Assembly (NCBI GenBank): GCA_963971285.1
Contig: OZ020244.1
Span: forward strand, 12,276,001-12,340,000
DNA: 64,000 bases
From: Astropecten irregularis
Taxonomy: Eukaryota; Echinodermata; Asteroidea; Paxillosida; Astropectinidae
Direction: 5' to 3'
A program made the translations under genes and the position numbers. Below, in pieces: positions 34,963 through 45,459 of this stretch; within the stretch, counting starts at the first letter, position 1; each line of letters opens with the position of its first letter. Under the pieces are notes generated by a model, which saw nothing but the letters and a program-made list of their open reading frames with translations, made no database searches and was not told the origin of the DNA.

Positions 34963-37900
34963 GACTTGTGTGGAATCAGTTGTCAGACGTCAAGTAAAGC
35001 AAAAGTTATCAATGGAAATCATGTGATGAAATGCTATCTTTTACAGATTGTGAGACCTAAGAAATTGCAGTTGAAGAAACTACAGAAGGAATATGAGAGG
35101 AAGATACAACATGACAGACAAAACAAAGTGAGTAATCTGAGACAAGAAAGGAAGAAACGATTGTCACGTTCTAGTAATTTGCATGGTGTGCAATGGCTGA
35201 AGAAGTTTGGTTGGACAAAGCATAGTGGTGGGGGATGTGTTTTGAATTGTGTTGAAGAGATATATGAACGAAAAGGTAGAAAGAGACCATCACGACGGTA
35301 CAAGAAGAAAGTGAGAAAACAGGTATTCAGGCAAACTCAAAATATCAGGAAAGGAGGAATGGTAATAGAGAGTCGTATGACCAAGAAGGATAGAAAGGCA
35401 CATAAAGATGAACAGACACTTATCTGGAAGCATACAAATGGAAGTATAAGTATAGTTTTTAAGAAGATGAAGTTCTTGAAAGACAAAGCAAATGAAATGA
35501 GGAAGAGACAGAGATGTATTCATAAGATGAGCAAACAGGTTTCTGATAAGAGTATAAAACAGATCAAAGAGCAAGATAAAAGTGGTAGTAAATGTGCTGG
35601 GAAAGTGGATACTGGAGACAGAAATAGTAATGCTAATGTAGATGGACAGTGTTGGATTTGTGATGAGATGATCAAGCCATGGGACTTCAAATTACAGTGT
35701 TATTGTGGGTTATGGTATCATGTTGATTGTATGGGAGTTACAAGTTGTATTGGAAATCATGTCTTGCTAAACAAGTCAATTGTATGGATATGTTGCAAAT
35801 GTCGAGGGAGTAACTTCTGTAAATATTTATATGACTGTTCTGATATTTCTGCAGATTTGACTGTATTTGATGTGATGTTGACTAGTTTTGAAGAGGATGT
35901 TGACAAACAAATGGAAGAGGATTTTGACAGTCAGGCAATGAACAGAAATGTTGAAGGTATATATGCATGTGGTTACAAAAAACAAACAGTACCAGAGCAA
36001 TCAGGAGGATATACATTGAGGAATAGAAAGAAATCAGAATCTGATAAAGGCAAACAAGATGCTGAGGGTGTATCTTTGACGGATGGTTATGAGAAATCTA
36101 ATGATAGTAAAACTTGCAGAAGTCATGGAAAATCAAAACATTGTTCAAAGAGTGATCAGGGTGAATCATGTAGAGTGAAGCAAAATACCAAGTATGCTCT
36201 GAGAAGTAGAAAGAGATCAGTGTCACCCCATAGTAATAAGAATAAAGATGAGAAGATGCCAAAGGTCACAAGTAATGACAGTATGAAAAGACAATGTTCA
36301 AAGAGTGGTCAGGGTGAATCATGTAGAGTGAAGCAAAATACTAAGTATGCTCTGAGAAGTAGGAAGAGATCAGTGCCACCCCATAGTAACAAGAATGGAG
36401 ATGAGAAGATGCCAAAGGTCACAAGTAATGACAGTATGAATAGCACCAAATATATTAAGATACAGCAGGACATAAAGAAGCCCCAAAACATGCAAAGTGA
36501 TACATATGAAGACAATGGAAATAGTGGAGTTGTAAGTGTATCAGATAATATGATTGTTCAGGGTAGTTTCCATCAAGGTGATTTTAGATTTGGAAATAAT
36601 ACTGGTAAACAGTGTGTTGCTAATAGTCTGTGTGCTATACTGTATAGCAGAATTAAGAAGTTAGACAGATGGTGCTCTAATGAAATGGACTTTGTCTTGA
36701 ATACTGGAAATGAATTGTATGGTTTTTTATCTCATAGTTCTACAGTAGTGAATGAGTATTTGTTGATAAGTGAGTTGCCAGAGGAAATAGATGTTTTCAG
36801 TCAGCATTTCTGTGTTCGATTCCATGAAGCTGTGTCTGGTACCTTTGGAGAAAATACAAATCTGTCAGATTTCAATATGATTTCATTGAATAATGCTCTG
36901 CAGCAGACACTTCACAAGTATGCAGCATGTTTTATCTGTTTCCATACGAACACATTTTCAGTCATTGCTCAAGATGGAATGTATTATATTTTTGATTCCC
37001 ATTCTAGAAATCATAATGGCAGACAAGACTGTAACGGCAGAAGTTTTCTGAAACGTGTAGCTTCATGGCAAGGTGTGTACAGTTATTGTATTGAACTTGG
37101 AAATTCTATGAATGTGTCTGATTTTGAGCAGTTTGAAATTACAGGAGTCAGTGTTCAGTTTAATAGTGAGCTGAATGTTTGTAATCATGAACTTAAAGAC
37201 AATAGTGAAAGTGTTTGTACTGAATGTAATGTTGAAGATGTAGAATCTGAATGTTTACGTGAGCATGATGAGATATCAAAATCAAATGAAGTGCAGGAAA
37301 ATGATGATGTGCATGTCATAAGCAGTTGCAAGAGTAGTAATGATGTAGAAATAGTGGAAGTTATAGAACCTGCCAAATTAAGATTTATGTTACTAAGTAA
37401 TGAAAGTAGAAACCAATTGTGTGAGAAATTTGGATTGAGAAGGGTATTTCTGGATGCTGATGAGAGTGTTAGAAGATGTGATAACATGGGAAGACCAGAC
37501 AGAATAAAGAGGATCAAAGGTGATGGCAACTGTTTCTTCAGAGCTATTTCATGTGCTATATCTGGAACAGAGAGAAATCATATGCATGTCAGAACAAAAG
37601 TTGTAAATCACTTGTTGAAAAATGCTGATAAATTTAACTGTTTTTTAAGAGAAGGTTTTTCTACTGTGCAAGATTATGCAGTTAGCCAGAGATTGTTTCA
37701 TAGTGGTACATGGGCAACGGAGGTAGAAATCATAGCAATGGCTGACATGTTGGGTGTTGATATATATACATATAGTGATGCAAGGAGGTGGTATGTGTTT
37801 TCACGTTCATTCACCAATACTGACAGATTATCAGATTGTGGAATTTATTTGTATCATAGAAATGAAGTTCATTATGATTTAGTCATGAATGTTCATGAAC

Positions 37901-40900
37901 TTGTTCCAAGTAATCCAATTGGTAGTAATGAAGATGACTGTAACAGAGATTTGATGTCTGAAAGTACATGTACTAGAGACCCAGTAAGTAATGTTCATGT
38001 AAGTCAATGTTATGATAGAAAGGAAGATCCATCATATTCTCAGTGTAAGCGAAAGAGACGTAAACGTTCAAATGTGAGATTGAAACGGAAATTAAGCAGA
38101 GATAGAGCAAGAGAAAGACGCGAGAAGAACAGTGCATACAAGGAAAGACAGAATTATGCAAAAAGACAGAAATATGCTGATTGTAAGGATTTCAGAAAGA
38201 ATATTCTTGAATATGAGAAGAAAAAATATGCAGAAAATTGTGAAAAGAAGAAGAAATTGTTAAACTTAAAATATAAACAGAATGCTTTGTATAAAGAAAC
38301 AATAATTAAAAAATCAATGAAGAAGTATCACAAAGATAGTGCACACAGAGAAAGGATAGTTAATAGTCAAAAAAGAAAGTATCATGAGGATAGTATACAC
38401 AGACAAAGAAAAATTAATAGTGAGAAAAGAAAGTATCATGAGGATAATTGCTTTAGACAAGAAAAGATTAATAGAACAAGAGCCAAGTATAATACAGATG
38501 CTGCATATAGACAGAAAAAAATTGACCGTGCCAAAAAAACATATCATAGTAATCAAGTTTACAGAAATGCTGTCATTAACTCTATAAAGAAAAAGTATTG
38601 GGGTAATCATGTGTACAGAGTGAATTTGATAAAAAATCTGAAGTGCAAGTATCGCCAAGATGCAAATTATCGTAAGAAAATAAAACAGAGGAATATAAGA
38701 CAAAAAAAGAAACAAATTCAACAAGAAAGGAATTTAAGGAATGCTATCACAAATTGGAAGAAAGAAGTTACATCAGGACCTGAGTATGTTTGTGCAGTTT
38801 GTTGTAAACTTTTGTTCAAAAAACAAGTTACTAAATGCAATAAAGATAAATACAGGATTATCAGTTGTATATCTGACAAATATTTACATAAATGCATTTG
38901 TACAAAAGAGTGTGGAAATGAATGTCTTGTGTCAAAATCTAGCAGGTCTAGATTATGGATATGTTACACATGTCATAGAACATTACTGCAGAAGAAAGTA
39001 CCAGTAGAAGCATGTACTAATAGTTTGGAATTGATAGACATTCCACAGGAATTGGATTCTTTGAATATATTAGAGGAGCATCTCATTGCAATTAATGTAC
39101 CATTCATGAAGCTCATAGCATTACCCAAGGGAAAGCAAAATGCAGTTCACGGACCAGTTGTTTGTGTACCATCTAATATTACAGACACAGTGACAGCATT
39201 GCCAAGATGTAGAAATGAAAATCAATTCATTAGAATCAAGCTGAAGAGGAAATTATCTTACAAAGGATATTATCAATATCAATTTGTGACTAGAGAACAT
39301 GTGGAAACTGCATTAAGTTATCTTAAGCAGAACAATGCATGGTATAAAGATATTGAAATCAATTGTGATTGGAATGATCCCCTGTTAGATGATGAACATG
39401 ATGAGCAGCATGAAGATGAAGTTGTACATGAATCTGATGAAGCTAGTGTAAGTGATGAAGAAACAGATGAGGATCGTTTGTGTGGTATTCCACTTGATAC
39501 ATGCTTACAGCCTATAGATATAGGACAAGAAGTGCTTGATCAATACTTTAATGATGTATTTTGTGTTGCACCTTGTGAAGGAAACAATCCAGTTAGAGTT
39601 TTAATGGAGGAAGGTAATGAGGCCAAATGTTTTCCAGCATTATTCCCAGCAGGGTCACCTATATTTGATGATAAACGTGATGGAAAGCTGACACGACTAA
39701 GATATTTTCATAATAGGTTGATGAATGCAGATAACAGATTTGCCAAATGTACTCAGTATATCTTTTATGCCCAGTATTTATCAGAAATTGAAAAGGTGAT
39801 GTCTGGTGTATCAATTGCTATGCGTCAAAGTTCAGGGAAAATGCAATTTGGTCAAAGTGTTAATTCTAGCATGATTAAGGATAGAGATCAATTAAATGAT
39901 ATTTTACAGTGTGATAGTGGGTATAGATTTATGAAACCAATTAGAGGTACACCGTCATATTGGCAATCAACTCAGAGAGATGTTATGGCTATGATTAGAC
40001 AACTTGGAATACCAACATGGTTTTGCTCATTTTCTGCAGCTGATATGAGATGGCCTGAAGTTATTAATACGATATTGAGACAACAAGGGGATTGCAGAAG
40101 AATTGAAGATTTGGATTGGAATGATAAGTGTACTGTATTGAGAAGCAATCCAGTGACTGTGGCTAGAATGTTTGAGCATCGATTTCACACATTTTTGAAA
40201 GATGTTATCATGTCAAGTGCAGCACCAATTGGGAGAGTCAAGGACTACTTTTACCGAGTAGAATTTCAGCAAAGAGGTTCTCCACACACACATTGTCTGT
40301 TTTGGATTGAGAATGCTCCAAAATTGGAAGAAGATGATGATTCTGACGTAATAAAATTTATTGATTCATTTGTCAGTTGCAAGTTACCAACACAGGAAGA
40401 AGATGAGGAATTGAATGAAATAATCAGTCATGTACAGCAACATACTAAGAAACATACCAAGTCTTGTAAAAAGAAGGGCACTGAATGTAGATTTAATTTT
40501 CCAAGACCCCCATCTAATAGAACATTTATTGCCAGTTGTGATTCAGCTGATGGCTGTAATGATGAAGATAGTGAGGATGATGGATATAATCATGAAGAAA
40601 GTACTTCCATTAGTAATGATGAAAAGAAACGTACAGCAGCCAAGGAATTATTGCAATCAGTATGGAATGCAATCCAGGATGAGAAGAATCAACACATGTC
40701 AACGTCTCAATTATTTCAAAGTATTAATATTACACAGTCTGATTTTGAAAAGGCTAATGATATTTTAAGCAGGAAATCTACTATCATTTTAAAGAGAGAG
40801 CCTCAAGATGTATGGGTGAATCTGTATAATCCTGATTTAATAAGAGCCTGGAATGCTAATATGGATATTCAATATATCACTGATGCATATGCCTGTGCAG

Positions 40901-43900
40901 CATACGTAGTGTCATACATGTCAAAGTCAGAACGAGAATTAGGACATTTGTTAGGACATGCACCGAGCGAGGCCAAAAGGGGAAATTTAGATGCTAGACA
41001 GAGTATGAAGGAAATTGGATGTGTGTATTTACACAATAGAGAATTATCAGCTCAGGAAGCAGTGTTTCGAGTTTGCGGTCTGAGGTTGAAAGAGGGTTCT
41101 AGAAAAGTGGAGTTTATACCTGTATGTGAAAATCCTGTACGAATGAGTTTGCCATTGAGTGTAATTCAGAATAAATGTGAAGATGATGATGATATTTTCA
41201 TGACTAGTAGAGTTGATCGTTATAAAGCAAGACCAGACATTGTTGAATTTAATGACATGTGTCTGGCAAAATTTTGTTCAAAGTACAGAATTATTTATAA
41301 TGGTGGTACGTGCAATATATCAAGAAAGTCACCAGTATATCCATTGAAACATGGTCTGGGCCACATACAGAAACGTACAAGAACTGAACCAGCAGTCATA
41401 AGATATCCAAGGTTTTCTATGACCAAATATCCTGAGAAATATTACCACAGTATATTACAATTGTTTCTTCCATATCGTGTTGATGTTCAACTGAAGCCAC
41501 TACAGTTTGATAATTATGAACAGTTTTATAAGAATGGTTCTGTTTGTGTAAATAATCAAATAAAATCTGTAAGTGTTGTTGTTGAAAGTAATCGGTCTAA
41601 ATATGAGAAGAATGCTGAGGCTCTTGAAGCAGCTCAACAATATGTAGAAAAACATGGTATGCAGGAAGATGCATGGGCTATGATCTCCCCAATATCTGAG
41701 CAGGAAAGAATGGAATGTGAAGCAGAGCGTGAGCCAGTATTATCAGAAGATGATGATTTGAATATTCCTGATCTACAATCTGACAAGAAAGACAAAGTGT
41801 GTAATTTTGAACCACATTCAGTGAAAATATCAAAGCAAGATGCACTAAGTTTATTGAGGTCATTGAATACACAGCAAAGGGAAGTGTTTAATAAGATTCG
41901 AGACTGGTGTTTACAGAAGGTACAAGGCAAAAACCCTAAACCATTTCATGTGTTTATCACTGGTGGAGCTGGAACTGGGAAAAGTCATTTGGTCAAATCA
42001 ATACATTATGAAGCAACAAGACTCTTTACAAGAATTGTTAATAATCCTGATAATGTGTCTGTAATGATAACTGCACCTACTGGAGTAGCAGCTTTTAATA
42101 TCAATGGAAGTACAATTCACAGTGCTCTGTCAATCCCCACTGATGCACGTTTGCCATATCAACCTCTTGGTGAGGAGAAATTGAATACTTTGAGGAATGA
42201 ATTGCAAGATCTTCAGATTGTTATTATTGATGAAATATCAATGGTTGATCATAAAATGTTGTGTTATATTCATGGACGTCTGCGACAGATTAAGCAAACA
42301 CATGATCACAAGCCATTTGGAAAAGTGAGCATTTTAGCTGTTGGTGATTTTTATCAACTACCTCCAGTCAAGGGGAAATCGTTGTATCAGAGAGATATTG
42401 CAGTAGATCTGTGGAATGATTGTTTTAAGAAAGTAGAGTTGAGGGAAATTATGAGACAAAAGGATGATATGCAGTTTGCTGAAACTTTGAATAGAATACG
42501 TATTAGAGCTAAGCAGGATAAATTATTGGATGAGGATGTGAACATTTTACAATCACGGGAAACTGGAGAAGAGTGGGATGATGCTTTACATATATTTCCA
42601 TGTAATAAACAGGTTGATGAATACAATAAGAAGATACTGTTTGTAAAGTGCAGTGATTATTTCTGTATTTTAGCAAATGACTTTCAGAAAGATTCCCATA
42701 AAAAGACAAGCCTAAAGAAAATACCAAAGAAATCAATGCAGACCACTTTGCCTGAATCATTATGGCTAGGTACTGGTGCTAGAGTAATGTTGACAAAAAA
42801 TATTGATGTATCTGATGGACTTGTTAATGGAGTACTTGGAACTGTGTGTGAAATTATTCTGTCACATGATGAATCTACCCCTGAATACATACATATTATA
42901 TTTGATGGCAAAAGTGTAGGAACCAAAGTGAAAAGGAAAAGTGCAACAAATGATGGATATGTTAAAATTCAAAGGGAAGAAGAGTATATAAGCAAACAGT
43001 GGATAAGACGTCAATTTCCATTGAAAATAGCCTGGGCATGTACAGTTCATAAAGTACAAGGAGTGACTACAGACAGAGCAGTGGTGTCTCTTGAACGAAC
43101 ATTTTCTGCAGGTCAAGCATATGTGGCATTAAGCAGAGTAACATCTCTAAATGGACTTGTGATTGAAGGGTTTAATGAAAAGTTTGTTTATTGCAATAAA
43201 TCAGTGAAGGATTCGTTGAATAATATGATGGAATTTATTGAAGAATCTAATGCTAGAATACTATCATCAAACGGCACTGTAATCATGATGCATAATATCC
43301 AAGGATTGAAAGAACACTTTCAAGACCTAAAATGTAATACTGATATGATGACGTCAGATTTCATTTGTCTAACGGAAACATGGAATGAGAATGAGTTTGA
43401 CTGTGAGACAGAATTAAGTGAATTCAAATGCTACAATCAGGTCAGAAGTGCTTCATATGACAATTCATGCAGTGTTACTCAGATGTTAAGCAAACAGTGT
43501 CATGGAGGTGTTGCTGTGTATGGTAGAAGGAACAAGACATTCAGTAGACTGATGTTACCTGTACACAACTTGGAGTATATTGCAATACAAGTAATTTGTG
43601 AAATGTCATATTCTTTGGTAACAATTTATCGTCCTGCATCATATTCCATGATTGAGTTTATTACCAACATGAAACATTTACTTAATGAACTTAATAAACT
43701 ATCTAACAGATGTATTGTAATGGGTGATTTTAATGAAGATATTTTGAAACATACACAAATTGAGAAATTAATGTGTGAGCATGGATATAAACAATGTGTG
43801 ACAGATGCAACAACAGAGAATGGGACATTGATTGATCATGTATATGTGAGAAATGTTGAATCAGTATGTGCAACTGTAATTCCTACTTATTACAGTTATC

Positions 43901-43932
43901 ATGAAGTTGTTTGTATTAATGTCAATATGTGA
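34963..43932 (+). CDS. Helentron (Helitron) Rep-helicase polyprotein with PHD, C76-like and OTU proteases and EEP endonuclease
   Basis: Open for 2989 codons to TGA 43930-43932; residues are numbered here from 34966. Domains in order: PHD-like finger 229-279; a duplicated basic region about 393-494; C76-like cysteine protease signature (Gln549, Cys550, Asp677-x-His679); OTU protease (Asp853, Cys856, His969); 18-residue basic repeats 1102-1245; Cys-rich DUF6570-like region from 1276; acidic linker about 1475-1505; Helitron_like_N and HUH nuclease (His1774-x-His1776) with paired Tyr1980/Tyr1984; PIF1-type SF1 helicase (Walker A 2333-2340, Asp2422-Glu2423, GDFYQLPP near 2460, GQAYVALSR 2716-2724); EEP endonuclease (Asn2777, Glu2804, Asp2921/Asn2923, Asp2957, His2979). 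HUH plus helicase drive rolling-circle transposition; the EEP domain marks the Helentron group. The natural start is probably upstream, across the Ngaro insertion; the first ATG inside this segment is about 35026. No stop or frameshift is present, so it looks recently active. Confidence 0.95.
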   Translation, partial: DLCGISCQTSSKAKVINGNHVMKCYLLQIVRPKKLQLKKLQKEYERKIQHDRQNKVSNLRQERKKRLSRSSNLHGVQWLKKFGWTKHSGGGCVLNCVEEIYERKGRKRPSRRYKKKVRKQVFRQTQNIRKGGMVIESRMTKKDRKAHKDEQTLIWKHTNGSISIVFKKMKFLKDKANEMRKRQRCIHKMSKQVSDKSIKQIKEQDKSGSKCAGKVDTGDRNSNANVDGQCWICDEMIKPWDFKLQCYCGLWYHVDCMGVTSCIGNHVLLNKSIVWICCKCRGSNFCKYLYDCSDISADLTVFDVMLTSFEEDVDKQMEEDFDSQAMNRNVEGIYACGYKKQTVPEQSGGYTLRNRKKSESDKGKQDAEGVSLTDGYEKSNDSKTCRSHGKSKHCSKSDQGESCRVKQNTKYALRSRKRSVSPHSNKNKDEKMPKVTSNDSMKRQCSKSGQGESCRVKQNTKYALRSRKRSVPPHSNKNGDEKMPKVTSNDSMNSTKYIKIQQDIKKPQNMQSDTYEDNGNSGVVSVSDNMIVQGSFHQGDFRFGNNTGKQCVANSLCAILYSRIKKLDRWCSNEMDFVLNTGNELYGFLSHSSTVVNEYLLISELPEEIDVFSQHFCVRFHEAVSGTFGENTNLSDFNMISLNNALQQTLHKYAACFICFHTNTFSVIAQDGMYYIFDSHSRNHNGRQDCNGRSFLKRVASWQGVYSYCIELGNSMNVSDFEQFEITGVSVQFNSELNVCNHELKDNSESVCTECNVEDVESECLREHDEISKSNEVQENDDVHVISSCKSSNDVEIVEVIEPAKLRFMLLSNESRNQLCEKFGLRRVFLDADESVRRCDNMGRPDRIKRIKGDGNCFFRAISCAISGTERNHMHVRTKVVNHLLKNADKFNCFLREGFSTVQDYAVSQRLFHSGTWATEVEIIAMADMLGVDIYTYSDARRWYVFSRSFTNTDRLSDCGIYLYHRNEVHYDLVMNVHELVPSNPIGSNEDDCNRDLMSESTCTRDPVSNVHVSQCYDRKEDPSYSQCKRKRRKRSNVRLKRKLSRDRARERREKNSAYKERQNYAKRQKYADCKDFRKNILEYEKKKYAENCEKKKKLLNLKYKQNALYKETIIKKSMKKYHKDSAHRERIVNSQKRKYHEDSIHRQRKINSEKRKYHEDNCFRQEKINRTRAKYNTDAAYRQKKIDRAKKTYHSNQVYRNAVINSIKKKYWGNHVYRVNLIKNLKCKYRQDANYRKKIKQRNIRQKKKQIQQERNLRNAITNWKKEVTSGPEYVCAVCCKLLFKKQVTKCNKDKYRIISCISDKYLHKCICTKECGNECLVSKSSRSRLWICYTCHRTLLQKKVPVEACTNSLELIDIPQELDSLNILEEHLIAINVPFMKLIALPKGKQNAVHGPVVCVPSNITDTVTALPRCRNENQFIRIKLKRKLSYKGYYQYQFVTREHVETALSYLKQNNAWYKDIEINCDWNDPLLDDEHDEQHEDEVVHESDEASVSDEETDEDRLCGIPLDTCLQPIDIGQEVLDQYFNDVFCVAPCEGNNPVRVLMEEGNEAKCFPALFPAGSPIFDDKRDGKLTRLRYFHNRLMNADNRFAKCTQYIFYAQYLSEIEKVMSGVSIAMRQSSGKMQFGQSVNSSMIKDRDQLNDILQCDSGYRFMKPIRGTPSYWQSTQRDVMAMIRQLGIPTWFCSFSAADMRWPEVINTILRQQGDCRRIEDLDWNDKCTVLRSNPVTVARMFEHRFHTFLKDVIMSSAAPIGRVKDYFYRVEFQQRGSPHTHCLFWIENAPKLEEDDDSDVIKFIDSFVSCKLPTQEEDEELNEIISHVQQHTKKHTKSCKKKGTECRFNFPRPPSNRTFIASCDSADGCNDEDSEDDGYNHEESTSISNDEKKRTAAKELLQSVWNAIQDEKNQHMSTSQLFQSINITQSDFEKANDILSRKSTIILKREPQDVWVNLYNPDLIRAWNANMDIQYITDAYACAAYVVSYMSKSERELGHLLGHAPSEAKRGNLDARQSMKEIGCVYLHNRELSAQEAVFRVCGLRLKEGSRKVEFIPVCENPVRMSLPLSVIQNKCEDDDDIFMTSRVDRYKARPDIVEFNDMCLAKFCSKYRIIYNGGTCNISRKSPVYPLKHGLGHIQKRTRTEPAVIRYPRFSMTKYPEKYYHSILQLFLPYRVDVQLKPLQFDNYEQFYKNGSVCVNNQIKSVSVVVESNRSKYEKNAEALEAAQQYVEKHGMQEDAWAMISPISEQERMECEAEREPVLSEDDDLNIPDLQSDKKDKVCNFEPHSVKISKQDALSLLRSLNTQQREVFNKIRDWCLQKVQGKNPKPFHVFITGGAGTGKSHLVKSIHYEATRLFTRIVNNPDNVSVMITAPTGVAAFNINGSTIHSALSIPTDARLPYQPLGEEKLNTLRNELQDLQIVIIDEISMVDHKMLCYIHGRLRQIKQTHDHKPFGKVSILAVGDFYQLPPVKGKSLYQRDIAVDLWNDCFKKVELREIMRQKDDMQFAETLNRIRIRAKQDKLLDEDVNILQSRETGEEWDDALHIFPCNKQVDEYNKKILFVKCSDYFCILANDFQKDSHKKTSLKKIPKKSMQTTLPESLWLGTGARVMLTKNIDVSDGLVNGVLGTVCEIILSHDESTPEYIHIIFDGKSVGTKVKRKSATNDGYVKIQREEEYISKQWIRRQFPLKIAWACTVHKVQGVTTDRAVVSLERTFSAGQAYVALSRVTSLNGLVIEGFNEKFVYCNKSVKDSLNNMMEFIEESNARILSSNGTVIMMHNIQGLKEHFQDLKCNTDMMTSDFICLTETWNENEFDCETELSEFKCYNQVRSASYDNSCSVTQMLSKQCHGGVAVYGRRNKTFSRLMLPVHNLEYIAIQVICEMSYSLVTIYRPASYSMIEFITNMKHLLNELNKLSNRCIVMGDFNEDILKHTQIEKLMCEHGYKQCVTDATTENGTLIDHVYVRNVESVCATVIPTYYSYHEVVCINVNM
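36142..36447 (+). repeat. 153-bp tandem duplication inside the Helentron ORF
   Basis: Two copies (36142-36294 and 36295-36447) encode near-identical 51-residue blocks containing GESCRVKQN and KYALRSRKRS. A related YTLRNRKKS occurs earlier (about 36012). The blocks lie between the PHD-like finger and the C76-like domain and are basic; DNA or chromatin binding is a guess. Confidence 0.9.
38269..38700 (+). repeat. 54-bp coding repeat (18-residue basic unit), eight copies
   Basis: Eight consecutive 18-residue units of the form KYHEDSxHRQxxIN followed by basic residues, residues 1102-1245. Positions of Lys-Tyr, Asp/Asn and Tyr/His-Arg are conserved while the rest varies, so the units are old but under some constraint. 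Probably a nucleic-acid-binding or helical spacer between OTU and the Rep half. Confidence 0.85.
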
Positions 43933-44240
43933 TGTTTTTTATGTAAATCAATTTACTTGAAATATTATTGAAAGATGAAATTGGAATTTACATGGCGTGA
44001 TTGACTTTTGCTATAAGACTTATTTATCAAGAGATATGCATTGAACATCAAATTGAAAGAATACATAGTAAGGCAATACATAGTAAGGTGCTTATATCAA
44101 TATGTGATGTTTTCTATGCAAATTGTTATATAATATCTGTGAATTGGTATTCAAGATGAACATATTTAGAGATTTAGAGATACAAATTGAACATACAATT
44201 GAAACAAGTTACGGTATATAAGAAGGTGTTTGTATCACTA
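43921..44240. repeat. Diverged direct repeat spanning the Helentron stop codon
   Basis: TCAATATGTGATGTTTT at the stop (43919-43936) recurs at about 44097, with further matches after it (TATGTAAAT/TATGCAAAT, CAAATTGAA). Period about 178 bp. It could mark the Helentron 3' non-coding end; no terminal hairpin or 3' boundary could be fixed. Confidence 0.5.
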
Positions 44241-44439
44241 TGATATCCATTTTACAGAGGTTGTCATACATGTCAATGAATTTAATCAAAGTATCAATAT
44301 AAAGTGCATGTATATTTACAGCTTGCTTTGTACCTAAAAAGAGGTTTCAATACTGATAGGTTGGACACAGTTTATCAATAGCAGTATTTTTTAAAGAATG
44401 AAGGTTTATTTTAATATACTTCACAGATGTATGTCAAAC

Positions 44440-44680
44440 CATGCACAATCATCATGTGGTCACCACAACGACCCTCAGCAGAGCCATCAAACCATGTATG
44501 GCCACTTCCAACTATGTCAGCCTATGCATGACCACTTCCGGCCATGCCAAGCTGTGCATGACAACTTCCGGCCATGCCAAGCTGTGCATGGCCACTGCCA
44601 GCCATGTCAAACCATTGCATGGCAGCTGCCGGGCAATGTCAAACCATGGCGACTACTCACCAGATGGTCATCTAGTCATC
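44440..44680. repeat. Minisatellite, CCATGCCAAGCTGTGCATG-type units
   Basis: About seven degenerate units of roughly 30 bp built on GGCCATGCCAAGCTGTGCATG and ACTTCC. Open frames across it are by-products. 44690-45460 beyond it shows no gene that I can support. Confidence 0.7.
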
Positions 44681-45459
44681 GGGATACACAGTGACTGACA
44701 CACTCAGCAGGGTGTTGTCAACCCATGACTACTCTCAATTGCATGGTGATCTATCTTGGCTGTGGCAGATGCTCTGGACATAATAATTTCAGGTATGTTG
44801 GCTGTTAATGGTTCATGTTTTGTAAGAATAGGGCCTCTATGTTCACCTATATTGAAATAATCAATGTAACAATATTATTTAAGCCTTTGAGAAAGAATCT
44901 GCTAGGATCGAAACGCATAGGCCCTCCCAACTCCAAGCATTTGATATATTTCAGGTCATTTTGGCTGATGAGCAGTTTTATTAACGAATTGATGTAAAAG
45001 CAGTTGAAACAAAAATTGTCATTTATGTCTTTTTTTCCAAAAGTGTGCTTGTTAATGTTTATACATCAATACCAATATTGTAGATTGTGATGACCAAATT
45101 AATACGCAGTATTTTTGCAACATCGCTGTTATTTTGACATGTGTGTCCCTATTTATTAACTTGTCTCATTTTGCATTGTTTACTCTTTAGAATACCACAC
45201 TTGCTTCAGAACAACAATGCCAGCAAAAAAACTGACCCTGCCAGCCTCACCGACAATGATGCACAGCATAGTGGTGCATTTCGGCATTAATTTGAGTGCT
45301 TGGCTGAGTGCTACAATGATTTTTCTGATGAGCATCACAAAGCCGCCCTGCTATTCAGAAAAGGAAACGCCCCCTATTCATCGACTAGCATCAAAATTGA
45401 TTGGATGATGAGTTACCTCTAACATCCATCTCCTCATTTTTCTTCATCAACTGTGATTA

